Assembly: GCF_042688385.1 (NCBI RefSeq)
Contig: NZ_JBHUPY010000001.1
Coordinates: 558,001 to 622,000 of the forward strand
DNA length: 64,000 nt
Direction: 5' to 3'
Source of the DNA: Herpetosiphon sp042688385
Lineage (GTDB): Bacteria > Chloroflexota > Chloroflexia > Chloroflexales > Herpetosiphonaceae
Shown here: in pieces, positions 1 to 7,386 of the stretch
Position numbering within the stretch: position 1 is the stretch's first letter
How the letters are laid out: the number at the start of each line of letters is the position of its first letter
Program-made: the position numbers and the translations under genes
Notes under the pieces: generated by a model
Databases searched by the model: none
Told to the model about the DNA's origin: nothing
The model's input: the letters and a program-made list of their open reading frames with translations, nothing else

Positions 1-703
1 CGAGGTAGAGCATCATCAGCTCGTCGTCGGTTTCGGCGATTGCTTCGAGCATATAATCGCGGGCGGCTTTGGCTTTTTCAGCCAATTCAGCAGGAATTTC
101 GCGTTCTTCTTGGACTTTACCAACATCGTCCATGTAGAAGATAGCCTTGTTTTCCATCAAGTCGATGATGCCTTGGAAGCGATCTTCGGCCCCGATTGGC
201 AATTGGATCGGCACTGGCTTAGCGCCAAGGCGATCAACAATCATGCTGACGGTACGGTCGAAGTTTGCGCCCATGCGGTCCATTTTGTTGACAAAACAAA
301 TCCGCGGCACGCTATATTTATCAGCTTGTCGCCACACCGTTTCTGATTGTGGCTCCACACCGGCCACTGCGTCGAACACCACTACGCCACCGTCGAGCAC
401 GCGCAATGAGCGCTCTACTTCAGCGGTAAAGTCCACGTGGCCAGGCGTGTCAATAATATTGACTTGATAGCGTTGCTCAGCATATTCCCAGTGAGCGGTG
501 GTAGCAGCAGCGGTAATCGTGATCCCACGTTCGCGTTCTTGTTCCATCCAGTCCATGGTGGCAGCGCCTTCGTGGACTTCACCGATCTTATAGTTACGAC
601 CGGTATAGAACAAAATCCGTTCGGTGGTAGTCGTTTTCCCTGCATCAATGTGGGCAATAATCCCAATATTGCGTACTCTGTCGAGTGGTGTCGAGCGAGG
701 CAT
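1..703 (-). CDS. fusA: Elongation factor G, N-terminal part (cut by window start)
   Basis: Ribosomal translocase GTPase. The minus strand from the ATG at 701-703 reads MPRSTPLDRVRNIGIIAHID and continues through the G1 box AHIDAGKTT, the switch I region RGITITAAATT, the G3 box DTPGH and the G4 box NKMD, which together are specific for EF-G. About 234 codons are visible; the GTPase domain is essentially complete and the rest lies outside the window. AAGGA sits just before the ATG. It is the third gene of the str operon after rpsL and rpsG, but the 166-base gap to rpsG contains a terminator-like hairpin and an extended -10 promoter candidate, so it may also be expressed independently. Confidence 0.97.
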   Translation of the reverse strand, partial: MPRSTPLDRVRNIGIIAHIDAGKTTTTERILFYTGRNYKIGEVHEGAATMDWMEQERERGITITAAATTAHWEYAEQRYQVNIIDTPGHVDFTAEVERSLRVLDGGVVVFDAVAGVEPQSETVWRQADKYSVPRICFVNKMDRMGANFDRTVSMIVDRLGAKPVPIQLPIGAEDRFQGIIDLMENKAIFYMDDVGKVQEEREIPAELAEKAKAARDYMLEAIAETDDELMMLYL

Positions 704-763
704 TCCTTACTCCGTTACATGGTTAGTATTAGCTGGTGACAGCCTGCACGGCGGTGACGTTGT

Positions 764-772
764 ATTGTACCA
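764..772 (-). promoter_or_regulatory. Candidate extended -10 promoter for fusA
   Basis: The minus strand reads TGGTACAAT, an extended -10 (TGN plus TACAAT), about 60 bases before the fusA start and just downstream of the rpsG terminator-like hairpin. No good -35 is visible. The position makes sense for re-initiation after that hairpin. Confidence 0.4.
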
Positions 773-785
773 TAAGTATGCAGGC

Positions 786-815
786 AAAAAGCGGCTAAAC
801 TCGCGTCTAGCCGCT
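786..815 (-). terminator. Intrinsic terminator-like hairpin between rpsG and fusA
   Basis: AGCGGCTA (790-797) pairs with TAGCCGCT (808-815). On the minus strand the stem is followed at once by a run of T. It lies after rpsG and before fusA, so it should end or attenuate the rpsL-rpsG transcript. Confidence 0.65.
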
Positions 816-869
816 CTGGTCACCGACCCAATTGTTCACGACGCTGGTCGTGAGGGGTGGCCATAAACT

Positions 870-1343
870 TTAGAAGCGAGCGTAGTGTGAGAAGGCGCGG
901 TTGGCTTCAGCCATACGGTGAACTTCTTCACGACGCTTGACGGTTGCACCAGTGTTGTTGAAGGCATCGACCAATTCGAGCGCCAAGCGTTCGTGCATTG
1001 GTTTGCCGCTGCGACCGCGAGCTGCGGTCAACAACCAACGGATGGCCAAGGCAATCCGGCGGTCGCTTTTAACTTCGACTGGCACTTGATAGGTTGAACC
1101 GCCGACGCGCTTTGGGCGAACTTCGATGGTAGGGCTTGAGTTGCGCAACACTTGTTCGAACAACTCAACTGCTTCGCGGTTCAAGCGCTGTGAAGCAACG
1201 TCTAAGGCGCGATACACGATGTTTTCAGCGACACTTTTTTTACCGTGCATCATGACCTTGTTGATCAACATTTGCACGTGCACGCTGTTGTGAATTGGAT
1301 CACCAGGCACAATACGCTTGGCAATTTTTCGTCGTCGTGGCAT
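870..1343 (-). CDS. rpsG: 30S ribosomal protein S7
   Basis: Primary 16S-binding protein that nucleates the 30S head. The 157-residue length is normal. It begins MPRRRKIAKR and contains the conserved stretches LINKVMMHGKK, GGSTYQVPVEV and AIRWLLTAAR and the C-terminal EVHRMAEANRAFSHYARF. It follows rpsL by 15 bases in the standard str-operon order. No anomalies are seen. Confidence 0.98.
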   Translation of the reverse strand: MPRRRKIAKRIVPGDPIHNSVHVQMLINKVMMHGKKSVAENIVYRALDVASQRLNREAVELFEQVLRNSSPTIEVRPKRVGGSTYQVPVEVKSDRRIALAIRWLLTAARGRSGKPMHERLALELVDAFNNTGATVKRREEVHRMAEANRAFSHYARF

Positions 1344-1358
1344 TTATTTTACCCTACC

Positions 1359-1799
1359 TTATTTTTTCTTCTTGCCCGTTGCAACTTGGGCGTTCTTCTT
1401 GGTGCCGTACTTCGAGCGACCTTGCTTACGGTTGTTGACACCTTGTGAGTCCAAGGTACCGCGCACAATGTGGTAGCGCACGCCTGGCAAGTCTTTTACC
1501 CGACCACCGCGAATCAAGACCACTGAGTGTTCTTGCAAGTTGTGACCTTCGCCTGGGATGTAGGCGGTCACTTCCATTTGATTCGACAAGCGAACCCGTG
1601 CCACTTTGCGCAACGCCGAGTTTGGCTTCTTAGGGGTCATGGTCTTAACTTGCGTACAAACACCACGCTTTTGGGGTGCACCGCTGCCGCGGGTAAGCTT
1701 GCCCTTCAGCGAGTTGTAGATGAAACGCAGCGCAGGTGCCTTGGTCTTTTTGACCACAGGTTTACGGGGCTTGCGGATCAACTGGTTGATCGTTGGCAT
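1359..1799 (-). CDS. rpsL: 30S ribosomal protein S12
   Basis: Decoding-centre protein of the small subunit. It starts MPTINQLIRKPRKPVVKKTK and has the PKKPNSALRKVARVRL loop, whose lysine is a known streptomycin-resistance position, and the second loop GGRVKDLPGVRYH. At 146 residues it is slightly long, through an internal basic segment and a Lys-rich tail (GKKKK). A perfect GGAGGAATTG ribosome-binding site precedes the ATG. First gene of the str operon here. Confidence 0.98.
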   Translation of the reverse strand: MPTINQLIRKPRKPVVKKTKAPALRFIYNSLKGKLTRGSGAPQKRGVCTQVKTMTPKKPNSALRKVARVRLSNQMEVTAYIPGEGHNLQEHSVVLIRGGRVKDLPGVRYHIVRGTLDSQGVNNRKQGRSKYGTKKNAQVATGKKKK

Positions 1800-2160
1800 T
1801 CAATTCCTCCAAAAATCTTGGAAATACCGAGTTCGGACGGTTCTCACGTCTACTATACCGTGAGCGTGTTCTAGCCTAACCAGCTATGGCATTGCCGCCC
1901 CAATGCCGCGAACAGTCAGAATCAATTGGTGTTCAATCAGCCAGTTGGTTGATTGACACCAGCGAAAAATTGCAGCAAAAAAAGCATGCCCACCACGGGG
2001 CATCGACCGCCCAGTATAGCACCTGCCTTTGCCTATGTCAAACTGCTATTGACCTGTGGCCGAATATCCAACCAAAGTACTGCTATTCGATTCAACTCTA
2101 TGCTTATAGACTGAGACTGTGAAAGATTATGGTATACGGTTTTATTGAGAGGGGAATGCT
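1800..2160. other. Divergent intergenic region rpsL / ELWxxDGT gene
   Basis: 361 bases without a credible gene. On the minus strand a TATAGT -10 (1852-1857) is about 55 bases before rpsL, with only a weak -35. On the plus strand a GAGGGG ribosome-binding site (about 2150) precedes the gene at 2161. I see no riboswitch or repeat. Confidence 0.4.
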
Positions 2161-3942
2161 ATGCGTCGTAGTTGGATGAGATTTGTGGCCCTTTGCGCTA
2201 TCGTCTTTGTTGGTAGCAATTGGCTCGTAAGCGTTTCGGCGGAAACCTCGATTGAACTCCTCAAAGATATTGCCCCAGGTAGTAATAGTTCGGTCAGTAT
2301 AATCAGTACAATAGGTTCTAATCGACATACTATGCTCAATGGGATAAGTTATTTTATTGCAAATGATGGAGGACCTAAAGACGGTTTATGGCGCAGTGAT
2401 GGAACTGAAGCAGGAACTTTTAAATTAACGACTGATGGACAACAATCATTTTTACCCACTCGCATGGTTGCTTTTGGAGATAATGTTTATTTCGCCACTT
2501 CAACACCTAAACATGGGTTTTCGATTTGGCGCAGCGATGGTTCTGCTAATCCGCTGGTAAAAGTAGTGAGCTTTAATCAAGGCATTCTTGAAAAAGCCTC
2601 ACACATAAGTTTGCTTCCAGTTATTAACAACACTCTTTATTTCTTTTTTTCTAACGAAGGTAAGTTAGAAATTTGGAAACTTGATCAAGCATTGCAGCCA
2701 ATTCTGATCACATCTTTGGAAATTTATCCATCAACACTCGTTAAAGTGCAAGTTCAACCACTCGTCGATTTTCAAGGGAGCCTCTATTTTGTCGCTACTT
2801 CAATTGATGATTCGAATATAACCTATCAAATTGATTTATGGAAAACTGATGGCACTGCTATGGGAACCTCCCTCGTTAATGTGATGGATAACCGTCGATT
2901 TTCCGAGATTAAAGGCCCAATTGTAGTTAATGGAAAACTGCTGTTAATTTCATCACCTGATGGCCTTTTGGTTAGCGATGGTACTCCAAATGGTTTACAA
3001 CCTTTAATCGATCCTAATGAGGGTGGTGGAGTAAAACCCCAGATTGTGAGCCTTAACGGTCAAGGATTTATAGCATTCAGTGATCGTATATGGCGAACTG
3101 ATGGAACACTTGAAGGAACCTATCCACTTGATGTTAATCCCAGTGGCCCTGATCAGGCTGTTATCTTGAATACGCTTGATGATTATATTTATTTTATAGC
3201 TGATCATAGTAGTTATGGGAGTGAGCTTTGGCGGAGTGATGGCACAAGTGCTGGAACTACCTTAGTCCAAGATATTAATCCTGGTGTACAAAGTAGTTTC
3301 CCCCAAGAACTAACCAAAGTGGGCGAACGTCTCTATTTCTCCGCTTATACGCCTTATACTACAAGTAGCGATCGTCAATTGCATCCTTGGAAACTTGATT
3401 GCACAGGGACTCAGGCTAGTCTGATTGGACCACCTGATTGGAATACTTTAGTGCATCCTTATATCTATCTGGCAAATCCTCGCGGTGTAATCTTTGCTGC
3501 CTATACCCCTGATGTAGGTATAGAACCTAGATTATATCGTGAAAGTGGTAATACATGGGTTCATAGTAATCCGGTTGTTGCCACGGCCAGCGATCAAGTT
3601 GCAGCAATTCCCGTGACCCTTGGCAATGATGGCACAATTATGCATCAAAATATTGATGTGACACTTACTTTGACCAATGGTATTGAGTATCTCAGCGATA
3701 CCAGCGGCATTACGCCAACAATCCAAGCTAATACCGTGACTTGGCAATTTAACGAGATTCCGACCAACTGTAGTGAGCAAACCTTTATCGTGTATGTGGG
3801 TTTACCAAATACTCCAATTGGCGATCAAAAGGCATTTACGGTTGGCATAAACGGCATGGACTCAACTGATACAGCGAGCGATAATCAAGTAGATGGTCAA
3901 ATCTTTGTTGGGCATCCCATCTTTTTACCAGCAATTCAGTAA
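2161..3942 (+). CDS. Secreted ELWxxDGT-repeat protein
   Basis: A 593-residue exported protein of unknown function. Residues 1-27 form a signal peptide (basic MRRSWMR, hydrophobic core, cleavage near VSA-ET). The body is a series of about 45-residue units marked by LWRSDGTEAGT, IWRSDGS, LWKTDGTAMGT, IWRTDGTLEGT and ELWRSDGTSAGT, which are the ELWxxDGT repeats and probably form a beta-propeller. A C-terminal segment (about residues 470-580) resembles a DUF11-type beta-sandwich, and the protein ends in GHPIFLPAIQ, a hydrophobic -FLP- tail. It stands alone, with a terminator behind it. Confidence 0.85.
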   Translation: MRRSWMRFVALCAIVFVGSNWLVSVSAETSIELLKDIAPGSNSSVSIISTIGSNRHTMLNGISYFIANDGGPKDGLWRSDGTEAGTFKLTTDGQQSFLPTRMVAFGDNVYFATSTPKHGFSIWRSDGSANPLVKVVSFNQGILEKASHISLLPVINNTLYFFFSNEGKLEIWKLDQALQPILITSLEIYPSTLVKVQVQPLVDFQGSLYFVATSIDDSNITYQIDLWKTDGTAMGTSLVNVMDNRRFSEIKGPIVVNGKLLLISSPDGLLVSDGTPNGLQPLIDPNEGGGVKPQIVSLNGQGFIAFSDRIWRTDGTLEGTYPLDVNPSGPDQAVILNTLDDYIYFIADHSSYGSELWRSDGTSAGTTLVQDINPGVQSSFPQELTKVGERLYFSAYTPYTTSSDRQLHPWKLDCTGTQASLIGPPDWNTLVHPYIYLANPRGVIFAAYTPDVGIEPRLYRESGNTWVHSNPVVATASDQVAAIPVTLGNDGTIMHQNIDVTLTLTNGIEYLSDTSGITPTIQANTVTWQFNEIPTNCSEQTFIVYVGLPNTPIGDQKAFTVGINGMDSTDTASDNQVDGQIFVGHPIFLPAIQ

Positions 3943-3962
3943 GTTAATGCGTTTTTGGGCAA

Positions 3963-3990
3963 AAGGGTCGTCATTATGACGACTCTTTTT
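3963..3990 (+). terminator. Intrinsic terminator after the ELWxxDGT gene
   Basis: AAGGGTCGTC (3963-3972) pairs over 10 bp, with one G-T, with GACGACTCTT (3978-3987). The loop is ATTAT and a T run follows. It overlaps the 3' end of the convergent gene. Confidence 0.85.
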
Positions 3991-4687
3991 GGTTTATCTG
4001 AGCCTGTGCCAACAAATCCCAGCCCACTGCTGTTTCCAAGCGGGTGCAGCCAGCGCTCAACAGTTCGCGGGCTTGGCCAAGCTCAGTAACATCATTAACT
4101 TTAATCCCCATCGCTGCGTTGATTGTGCGCCGTACATCGGCAACCAGCGCTTCTGGAACCGTCACTAGATCAAGGTCATGGCTAGCTGCTTGGGCACAGG
4201 CCCGTAGCCCAATTTGGGCCTGATCGCAGCTCGTTAAATTGAGTTTGATCAACGGCTTAGGATCATAGGAAGATGGTATATTGGCCGTTAGCCAAGCCTC
4301 AAATTCTTCAGCTTCGCTGATAATCGCTTGCGGTACAAGCAATTCAATTTCGCTAACGCCAAGTCGCAAGGCATGCTCGGTTTGTTCGCGGCTTGCTGTT
4401 GTAATGCCGATGCGCAGCCCACTGCCAGCAGTTGCATCAACCCAAGCTTCTGCTTGCTCAAGCGGCACAACCAAGCAGCCAATTCCGGCAGCAATCGCTG
4501 CTTGGGCTTGGCGTTGAATTTCATCTGCTGGTAGTTCTTCGCTGATTAATTGATCAAGCAAGGCCGCCAAGGCGCGAGGTGCATCGCTGCGTGCGTGCGG
4601 CAAACCAGCAATTTGGGCACGTTCGCGTAGCGTCCGTAGCACCATGCGGCTCACTGTGGCTTCGACCGAATGGCGAATTGTAGTCAT
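3974..4687 (-). CDS. DeoC-like TIM-barrel protein lacking the Schiff-base lysine
   Basis: 237 residues from the ATG at 4685-4687, chosen because AAGGAG lies 9 bases upstream; an in-frame upstream start would run into the promoter region. The fold resembles deoxyribose-phosphate aldolase: a central LIKLNLTS strand corresponds to MKTILAT of true DeoC, and GIKVNDVTELGQARELLSAG with TRLETAVGWDLL corresponds to the family's C-terminal GG-IRT region. The FIKTSTG strand carrying the Schiff-base lysine is replaced by LDLVTVPEA, so aldolase activity is unlikely. It is divergent from a canonical deoC. A regulatory or divergent catalytic role is possible; I cannot assign one. Confidence 0.6.
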   Translation of the reverse strand: MTTIRHSVEATVSRMVLRTLRERAQIAGLPHARSDAPRALAALLDQLISEELPADEIQRQAQAAIAAGIGCLVVPLEQAEAWVDATAGSGLRIGITTASREQTEHALRLGVSEIELLVPQAIISEAEEFEAWLTANIPSSYDPKPLIKLNLTSCDQAQIGLRACAQAASHDLDLVTVPEALVADVRRTINAAMGIKVNDVTELGQARELLSAGCTRLETAVGWDLLAQAQINQKESS

Positions 4688-4714
4688 CTGAATGAACTCC
4701 TTGCTTGCACTAAG

Positions 4715-4728
4715 CACAAGCGCTTGTG
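4715..4728. promoter_or_regulatory. 14-bp perfect palindrome between deoC-like and deoC
   Basis: CACAAGCGCTTGTG is a perfect palindrome in the divergent intergenic region, the size of a dimeric repressor operator. It could control both genes; the repressor is unknown. Confidence 0.4.
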
Positions 4729-4821
4729 GTATTATCAGCGCAACAATCCGCATTGTGGATACCGAATTCTGATACTACCAATATGGGTTGGGCGGTTGTG
4801 GCTCGACCCCAAGGATGAACT

Positions 4822-5808
4822 ATGCAAACCGAAGTGGAGCGTGTCACGGCAATGACGCACGAACAACGTAACCCCATCAGCCCGCTCGACCTTGGCTGGG
4901 TAAATAGCCTGCGCGTCAATCGCTCGGCAGTCGAGCGCCGCGTGAGCAGCTTGCCAAATCGGCGCACGGTTAAAAAGGATTGGCAGGCAGCTTGGCTCTT
5001 AAAAGCAATTAGCTGCATGGATTTAACCACCCTCTCTGGTGATGATACCGTTGGCACTGTCCAGCGTTTATGTTTAAAAGCTCGCCAACCAATTCGTGGC
5101 GATTTGGTCGATGCACTTGGGATTCGCAGCCTTAACCTGACGGTTGGCGCGGTCTGTGTTTACCATACCTTTGTTGAAACCGCAGTGCAAGCGCTTAACG
5201 GTACGGCGATTCCGGTTGCTGCGGTTTCGACCGCCTTTCCCGCTGGCTTGGCCCCGCTGGAGCTACGCTTGCGCGAAATCGAAGCTTCGGTAGCTGCTGG
5301 CGCACGCGAAATCGATATTGTAATTTCGCGCCATCTGGTGCTCAACGGCGATTGGGAAGCCTTATACGATGAAGTGCGGCTCTTTCGCGAAGCTTGTGGC
5401 GAAGCTCATATGAAAACAATTTTGGCAACTGGCGAGCTAGGGACCTTGCGCAATATTGCCCAAGCCAGCCTTGTTTGTATGTTAGCTGGCGCTGATTTTA
5501 TCAAAACTTCGACTGGTAAAGAGCCAGTTAATGCGACTCTGCCCGTTTCGTTGGTGATGGTGCGCGCCATCCGCGATTACTATGAGCAAACTGGTTATAA
5601 AGTTGGCTTCAAGCCCGCTGGTGGCATCCGAACTGCTAAGCAATCATTGGATTGGCTGGCCTTGATCAAGGAAGAACTTGGCGATGCTTGGCTGCATCCA
5701 CATCTGTTTCGCTATGGTGCGAGCGCCTTGCTGGGCGATATTGAACGCCAATTAGAGCATTATGTAACTGGCCAATATTCGTCAGCAATTCGCCATCCAA
5801 TGGGGTAG
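4822..5808 (+). CDS. deoC: Deoxyribose-phosphate aldolase
   Basis: Cleaves 2-deoxyribose-5-phosphate to glyceraldehyde-3-phosphate and acetaldehyde in deoxynucleoside catabolism. 328 residues, the long form with an N-terminal extension of about 60 residues. The catalytic SCMDLTTLSGDD segment is at about 64-75, the Schiff-base lysine is K228 in DFIKTSTGKE, and the proton-relay lysine is K264 in VGFKPAGGIRT. AAGGA precedes the ATG. The DoxX-like gene follows by 4 bases and is probably co-transcribed. Confidence 0.93.
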   Translation: MQTEVERVTAMTHEQRNPISPLDLGWVNSLRVNRSAVERRVSSLPNRRTVKKDWQAAWLLKAISCMDLTTLSGDDTVGTVQRLCLKARQPIRGDLVDALGIRSLNLTVGAVCVYHTFVETAVQALNGTAIPVAAVSTAFPAGLAPLELRLREIEASVAAGAREIDIVISRHLVLNGDWEALYDEVRLFREACGEAHMKTILATGELGTLRNIAQASLVCMLAGADFIKTSTGKEPVNATLPVSLVMVRAIRDYYEQTGYKVGFKPAGGIRTAKQSLDWLALIKEELGDAWLHPHLFRYGASALLGDIERQLEHYVTGQYSSAIRHPMG

Positions 5809-5812
5809 TGCA

Positions 5813-6178
5813 ATGAAACGTCTCGTTCGTGGGTTGCTTGCAAGTTTTATGCTGGGCGTTGGAGTGCTACACTTCACCAACCCCAAGCCATTCGTCAAGA
5901 TTGTACCACCTTCGTTGCCCCGACCACGGAGCTTGGTCTATCTGAGCGGTCTGTTTGAGATTTTGGGTGGCCTCGGCTTATTGTTGCCCGGCGTGCGCCG
6001 CAAAGCTGGCTTAGGCTTGATGGCCTTGTATCTGGCGGTTTTTCCTGCCAATATTCAGATGCTCAAGCAAAACGCACCGCTGTTTGGCAAACAACGCCCA
6101 TTCTTGTTGTGGCTGCGCTTGCCATTTCAACCATTGCTGATTTGGTTGGCATGGTGGGTTTCCCGCGACGATAGCTAG
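5813..6178 (+). CDS. DoxX-family small membrane protein
   Basis: 121 residues with about four membrane segments (residues 8-24, 42-60, 66-84, 100-117). The pattern GVGVLHFTNPKPFVKIVPP and GLFEILGGLGLLLP matches the DoxX/SURF4-like family, whose members are linked to redox or quinone functions but are mostly uncharacterised. It directly follows deoC. No catalytic residues are recognisable. Confidence 0.75.
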   Translation: MKRLVRGLLASFMLGVGVLHFTNPKPFVKIVPPSLPRPRSLVYLSGLFEILGGLGLLLPGVRRKAGLGLMALYLAVFPANIQMLKQNAPLFGKQRPFLLWLRLPFQPLLIWLAWWVSRDDS

Positions 6179-6202
6179 TTGCTGAGCCAACGATTTAAAA
6201 AC

Positions 6203-6239
6203 GAATCCCTGCCCTAAGCCTGTGCAGGGATTCATGCTT
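6203..6239 (+). terminator. Intrinsic terminator after the DoxX gene
   Basis: GAATCCCTGC (6203-6212) pairs perfectly with GCAGGGATTC (6224-6233), followed shortly by TTTTT. It probably also helps terminate the convergent acetyltransferase gene. Confidence 0.8.
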
Positions 6240-6240
6240 T

Positions 6241-6771
6241 TTAGCCGAGAGTTGCCCATTCCTGCCTGGTTTGGCGAAACAGCACATGCGGCAGGTTGGC
6301 ACGCTCAAAATTACGTTCATAGACCATACCTAATTTTTCGGCTACTCGTTGCGAGGCAAAATTGGTTGTCATGGTGAACAACACCAGCGAATCAAGCTGC
6401 AATTGCTCAAAGGCCACCGCCCGCGCTTGGCGCGCAATCTCGGTTGCTAGGCCTTGGCCCCACCATTCTGGCAGCAAGGCATAGGCAATTTCGGTCTCTG
6501 GCTGATTATCGAGCTGCACCAAGCGCAAACCGCCACGCCCCACAAACGCCCCGCTAGCCCGATCGTGAAACACACATAAGCCATAGCCTGCTTGCTGCCA
6601 ATCTTGCATTTGGGTTTCCAAGCCTTGCTGGGTGCGTTGGCGATCTTGCAAGCCACCAAGGGTTGCCATCATGGTTGGATTCTGGTGCATCGCGGTGATT
6701 AAATCGATGTGTTCAAGGCTAATTGTGCTGGCAACCAAACGTTGCGTCGAGAAAACTTTGGGATCGAGCAT
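6241..6771 (-). CDS. GNAT-family N-acetyltransferase (RimJ/RimL-like)
   Basis: 176 residues. It begins with the FSTQRLVASTIS strand typical of RimJ/RimL-type enzymes and has IAYALLPEWWGQGLATEIAR, the acetyl-CoA pyrophosphate-binding loop (Q/RxxGxG/A type), then FTMTTNFASQRVAEKLGMVYE in the C-terminal half. Expected to transfer acetyl from acetyl-CoA to an amine, either a protein N-terminus or a small molecule; the substrate cannot be read. It is monocistronic with a TGAGG ribosome-binding site. Confidence 0.88.
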   Translation of the reverse strand: MLDPKVFSTQRLVASTISLEHIDLITAMHQNPTMMATLGGLQDRQRTQQGLETQMQDWQQAGYGLCVFHDRASGAFVGRGGLRLVQLDNQPETEIAYALLPEWWGQGLATEIARQARAVAFEQLQLDSLVLFTMTTNFASQRVAEKLGMVYERNFERANLPHVLFRQTRQEWATLG

Positions 6772-6846
6772 AAAACCTCATATGCAATTTCAAATCAGCG
6801 ATTGTGACCAAAATTAATTATCAATTAAGCATGGTAGGCACTGATC

Positions 6847-6875
6847 TTGCCTATCGCAAGGGACATAAGTATGAT
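6847..6875 (+). promoter_or_regulatory. Sigma-70-type promoter for the CBS gene
   Basis: TTGCCT (6847-6852), 17-base spacer, TATGAT (6870-6875); the start codon is 63 bases downstream. Confidence 0.65.
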
Positions 6876-6937
6876 ACTATCAGCATGGCATCGTGGCCCT
6901 ACATCGTCCCCATTCGCTGATAGATTGGAGGTACGCT

Positions 6938-7366
6938 ATGAAGATCAAGCATGTGCTCGCAACCAAAAGTCCAATCATTCATACGATTAATCCCCATACA
7001 CCGCTGAGCCAAGCAGTTGCGCTCTTATCCGAACACAACATTGGCGCGTTGGTGGTGATTGAAGATGATCGGATTGCGGGAATTATCTCCGAGCGGGATA
7101 TTATTCGGGCAGTGGCGCAAGATCCAGCAATTGTTGAGCGCCAAGTGCAGCATGTAATGACGGCCAATGTAGTAACCGGTCGCCCCAGTGATGATCTTAA
7201 AGCGGTGCTCCAAACCATGACCAATCGCCGTTTCCGCCATTTGCCAATTCTCGATGGCGACATTTTGCTTGGCATTGTTTCGATTGGCGATGTTGTCAAG
7301 GCCCAACTTGGGGAATATGAAGGCAAGCTCGATACCCTCGAAACTCAAATTATCGAAGAGGGCTAG
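6938..7366 (+). CDS. CBS-domain pair protein
   Basis: 142 residues from the ATG at 6938, preceded by GGAGG. It consists of a tandem CBS pair (about 8-62 and 73-130). HNIGALVVIEDDRIAGIISERDIIRAV and FRHLPILDGDILLGIVSIGDVVKA are the two typical beta-alpha-beta cores, which usually bind adenine nucleotides. No attached enzyme domain, so it is a stand-alone sensor. The ferredoxin-NADP reductase gene follows by 20 bases, probably in one operon. Confidence 0.9.
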   Translation: MKIKHVLATKSPIIHTINPHTPLSQAVALLSEHNIGALVVIEDDRIAGIISERDIIRAVAQDPAIVERQVQHVMTANVVTGRPSDDLKAVLQTMTNRRFRHLPILDGDILLGIVSIGDVVKAQLGEYEGKLDTLETQIIEEG

Positions 7367-7386
7367 ACGCTCAAAGGATTGTGATC

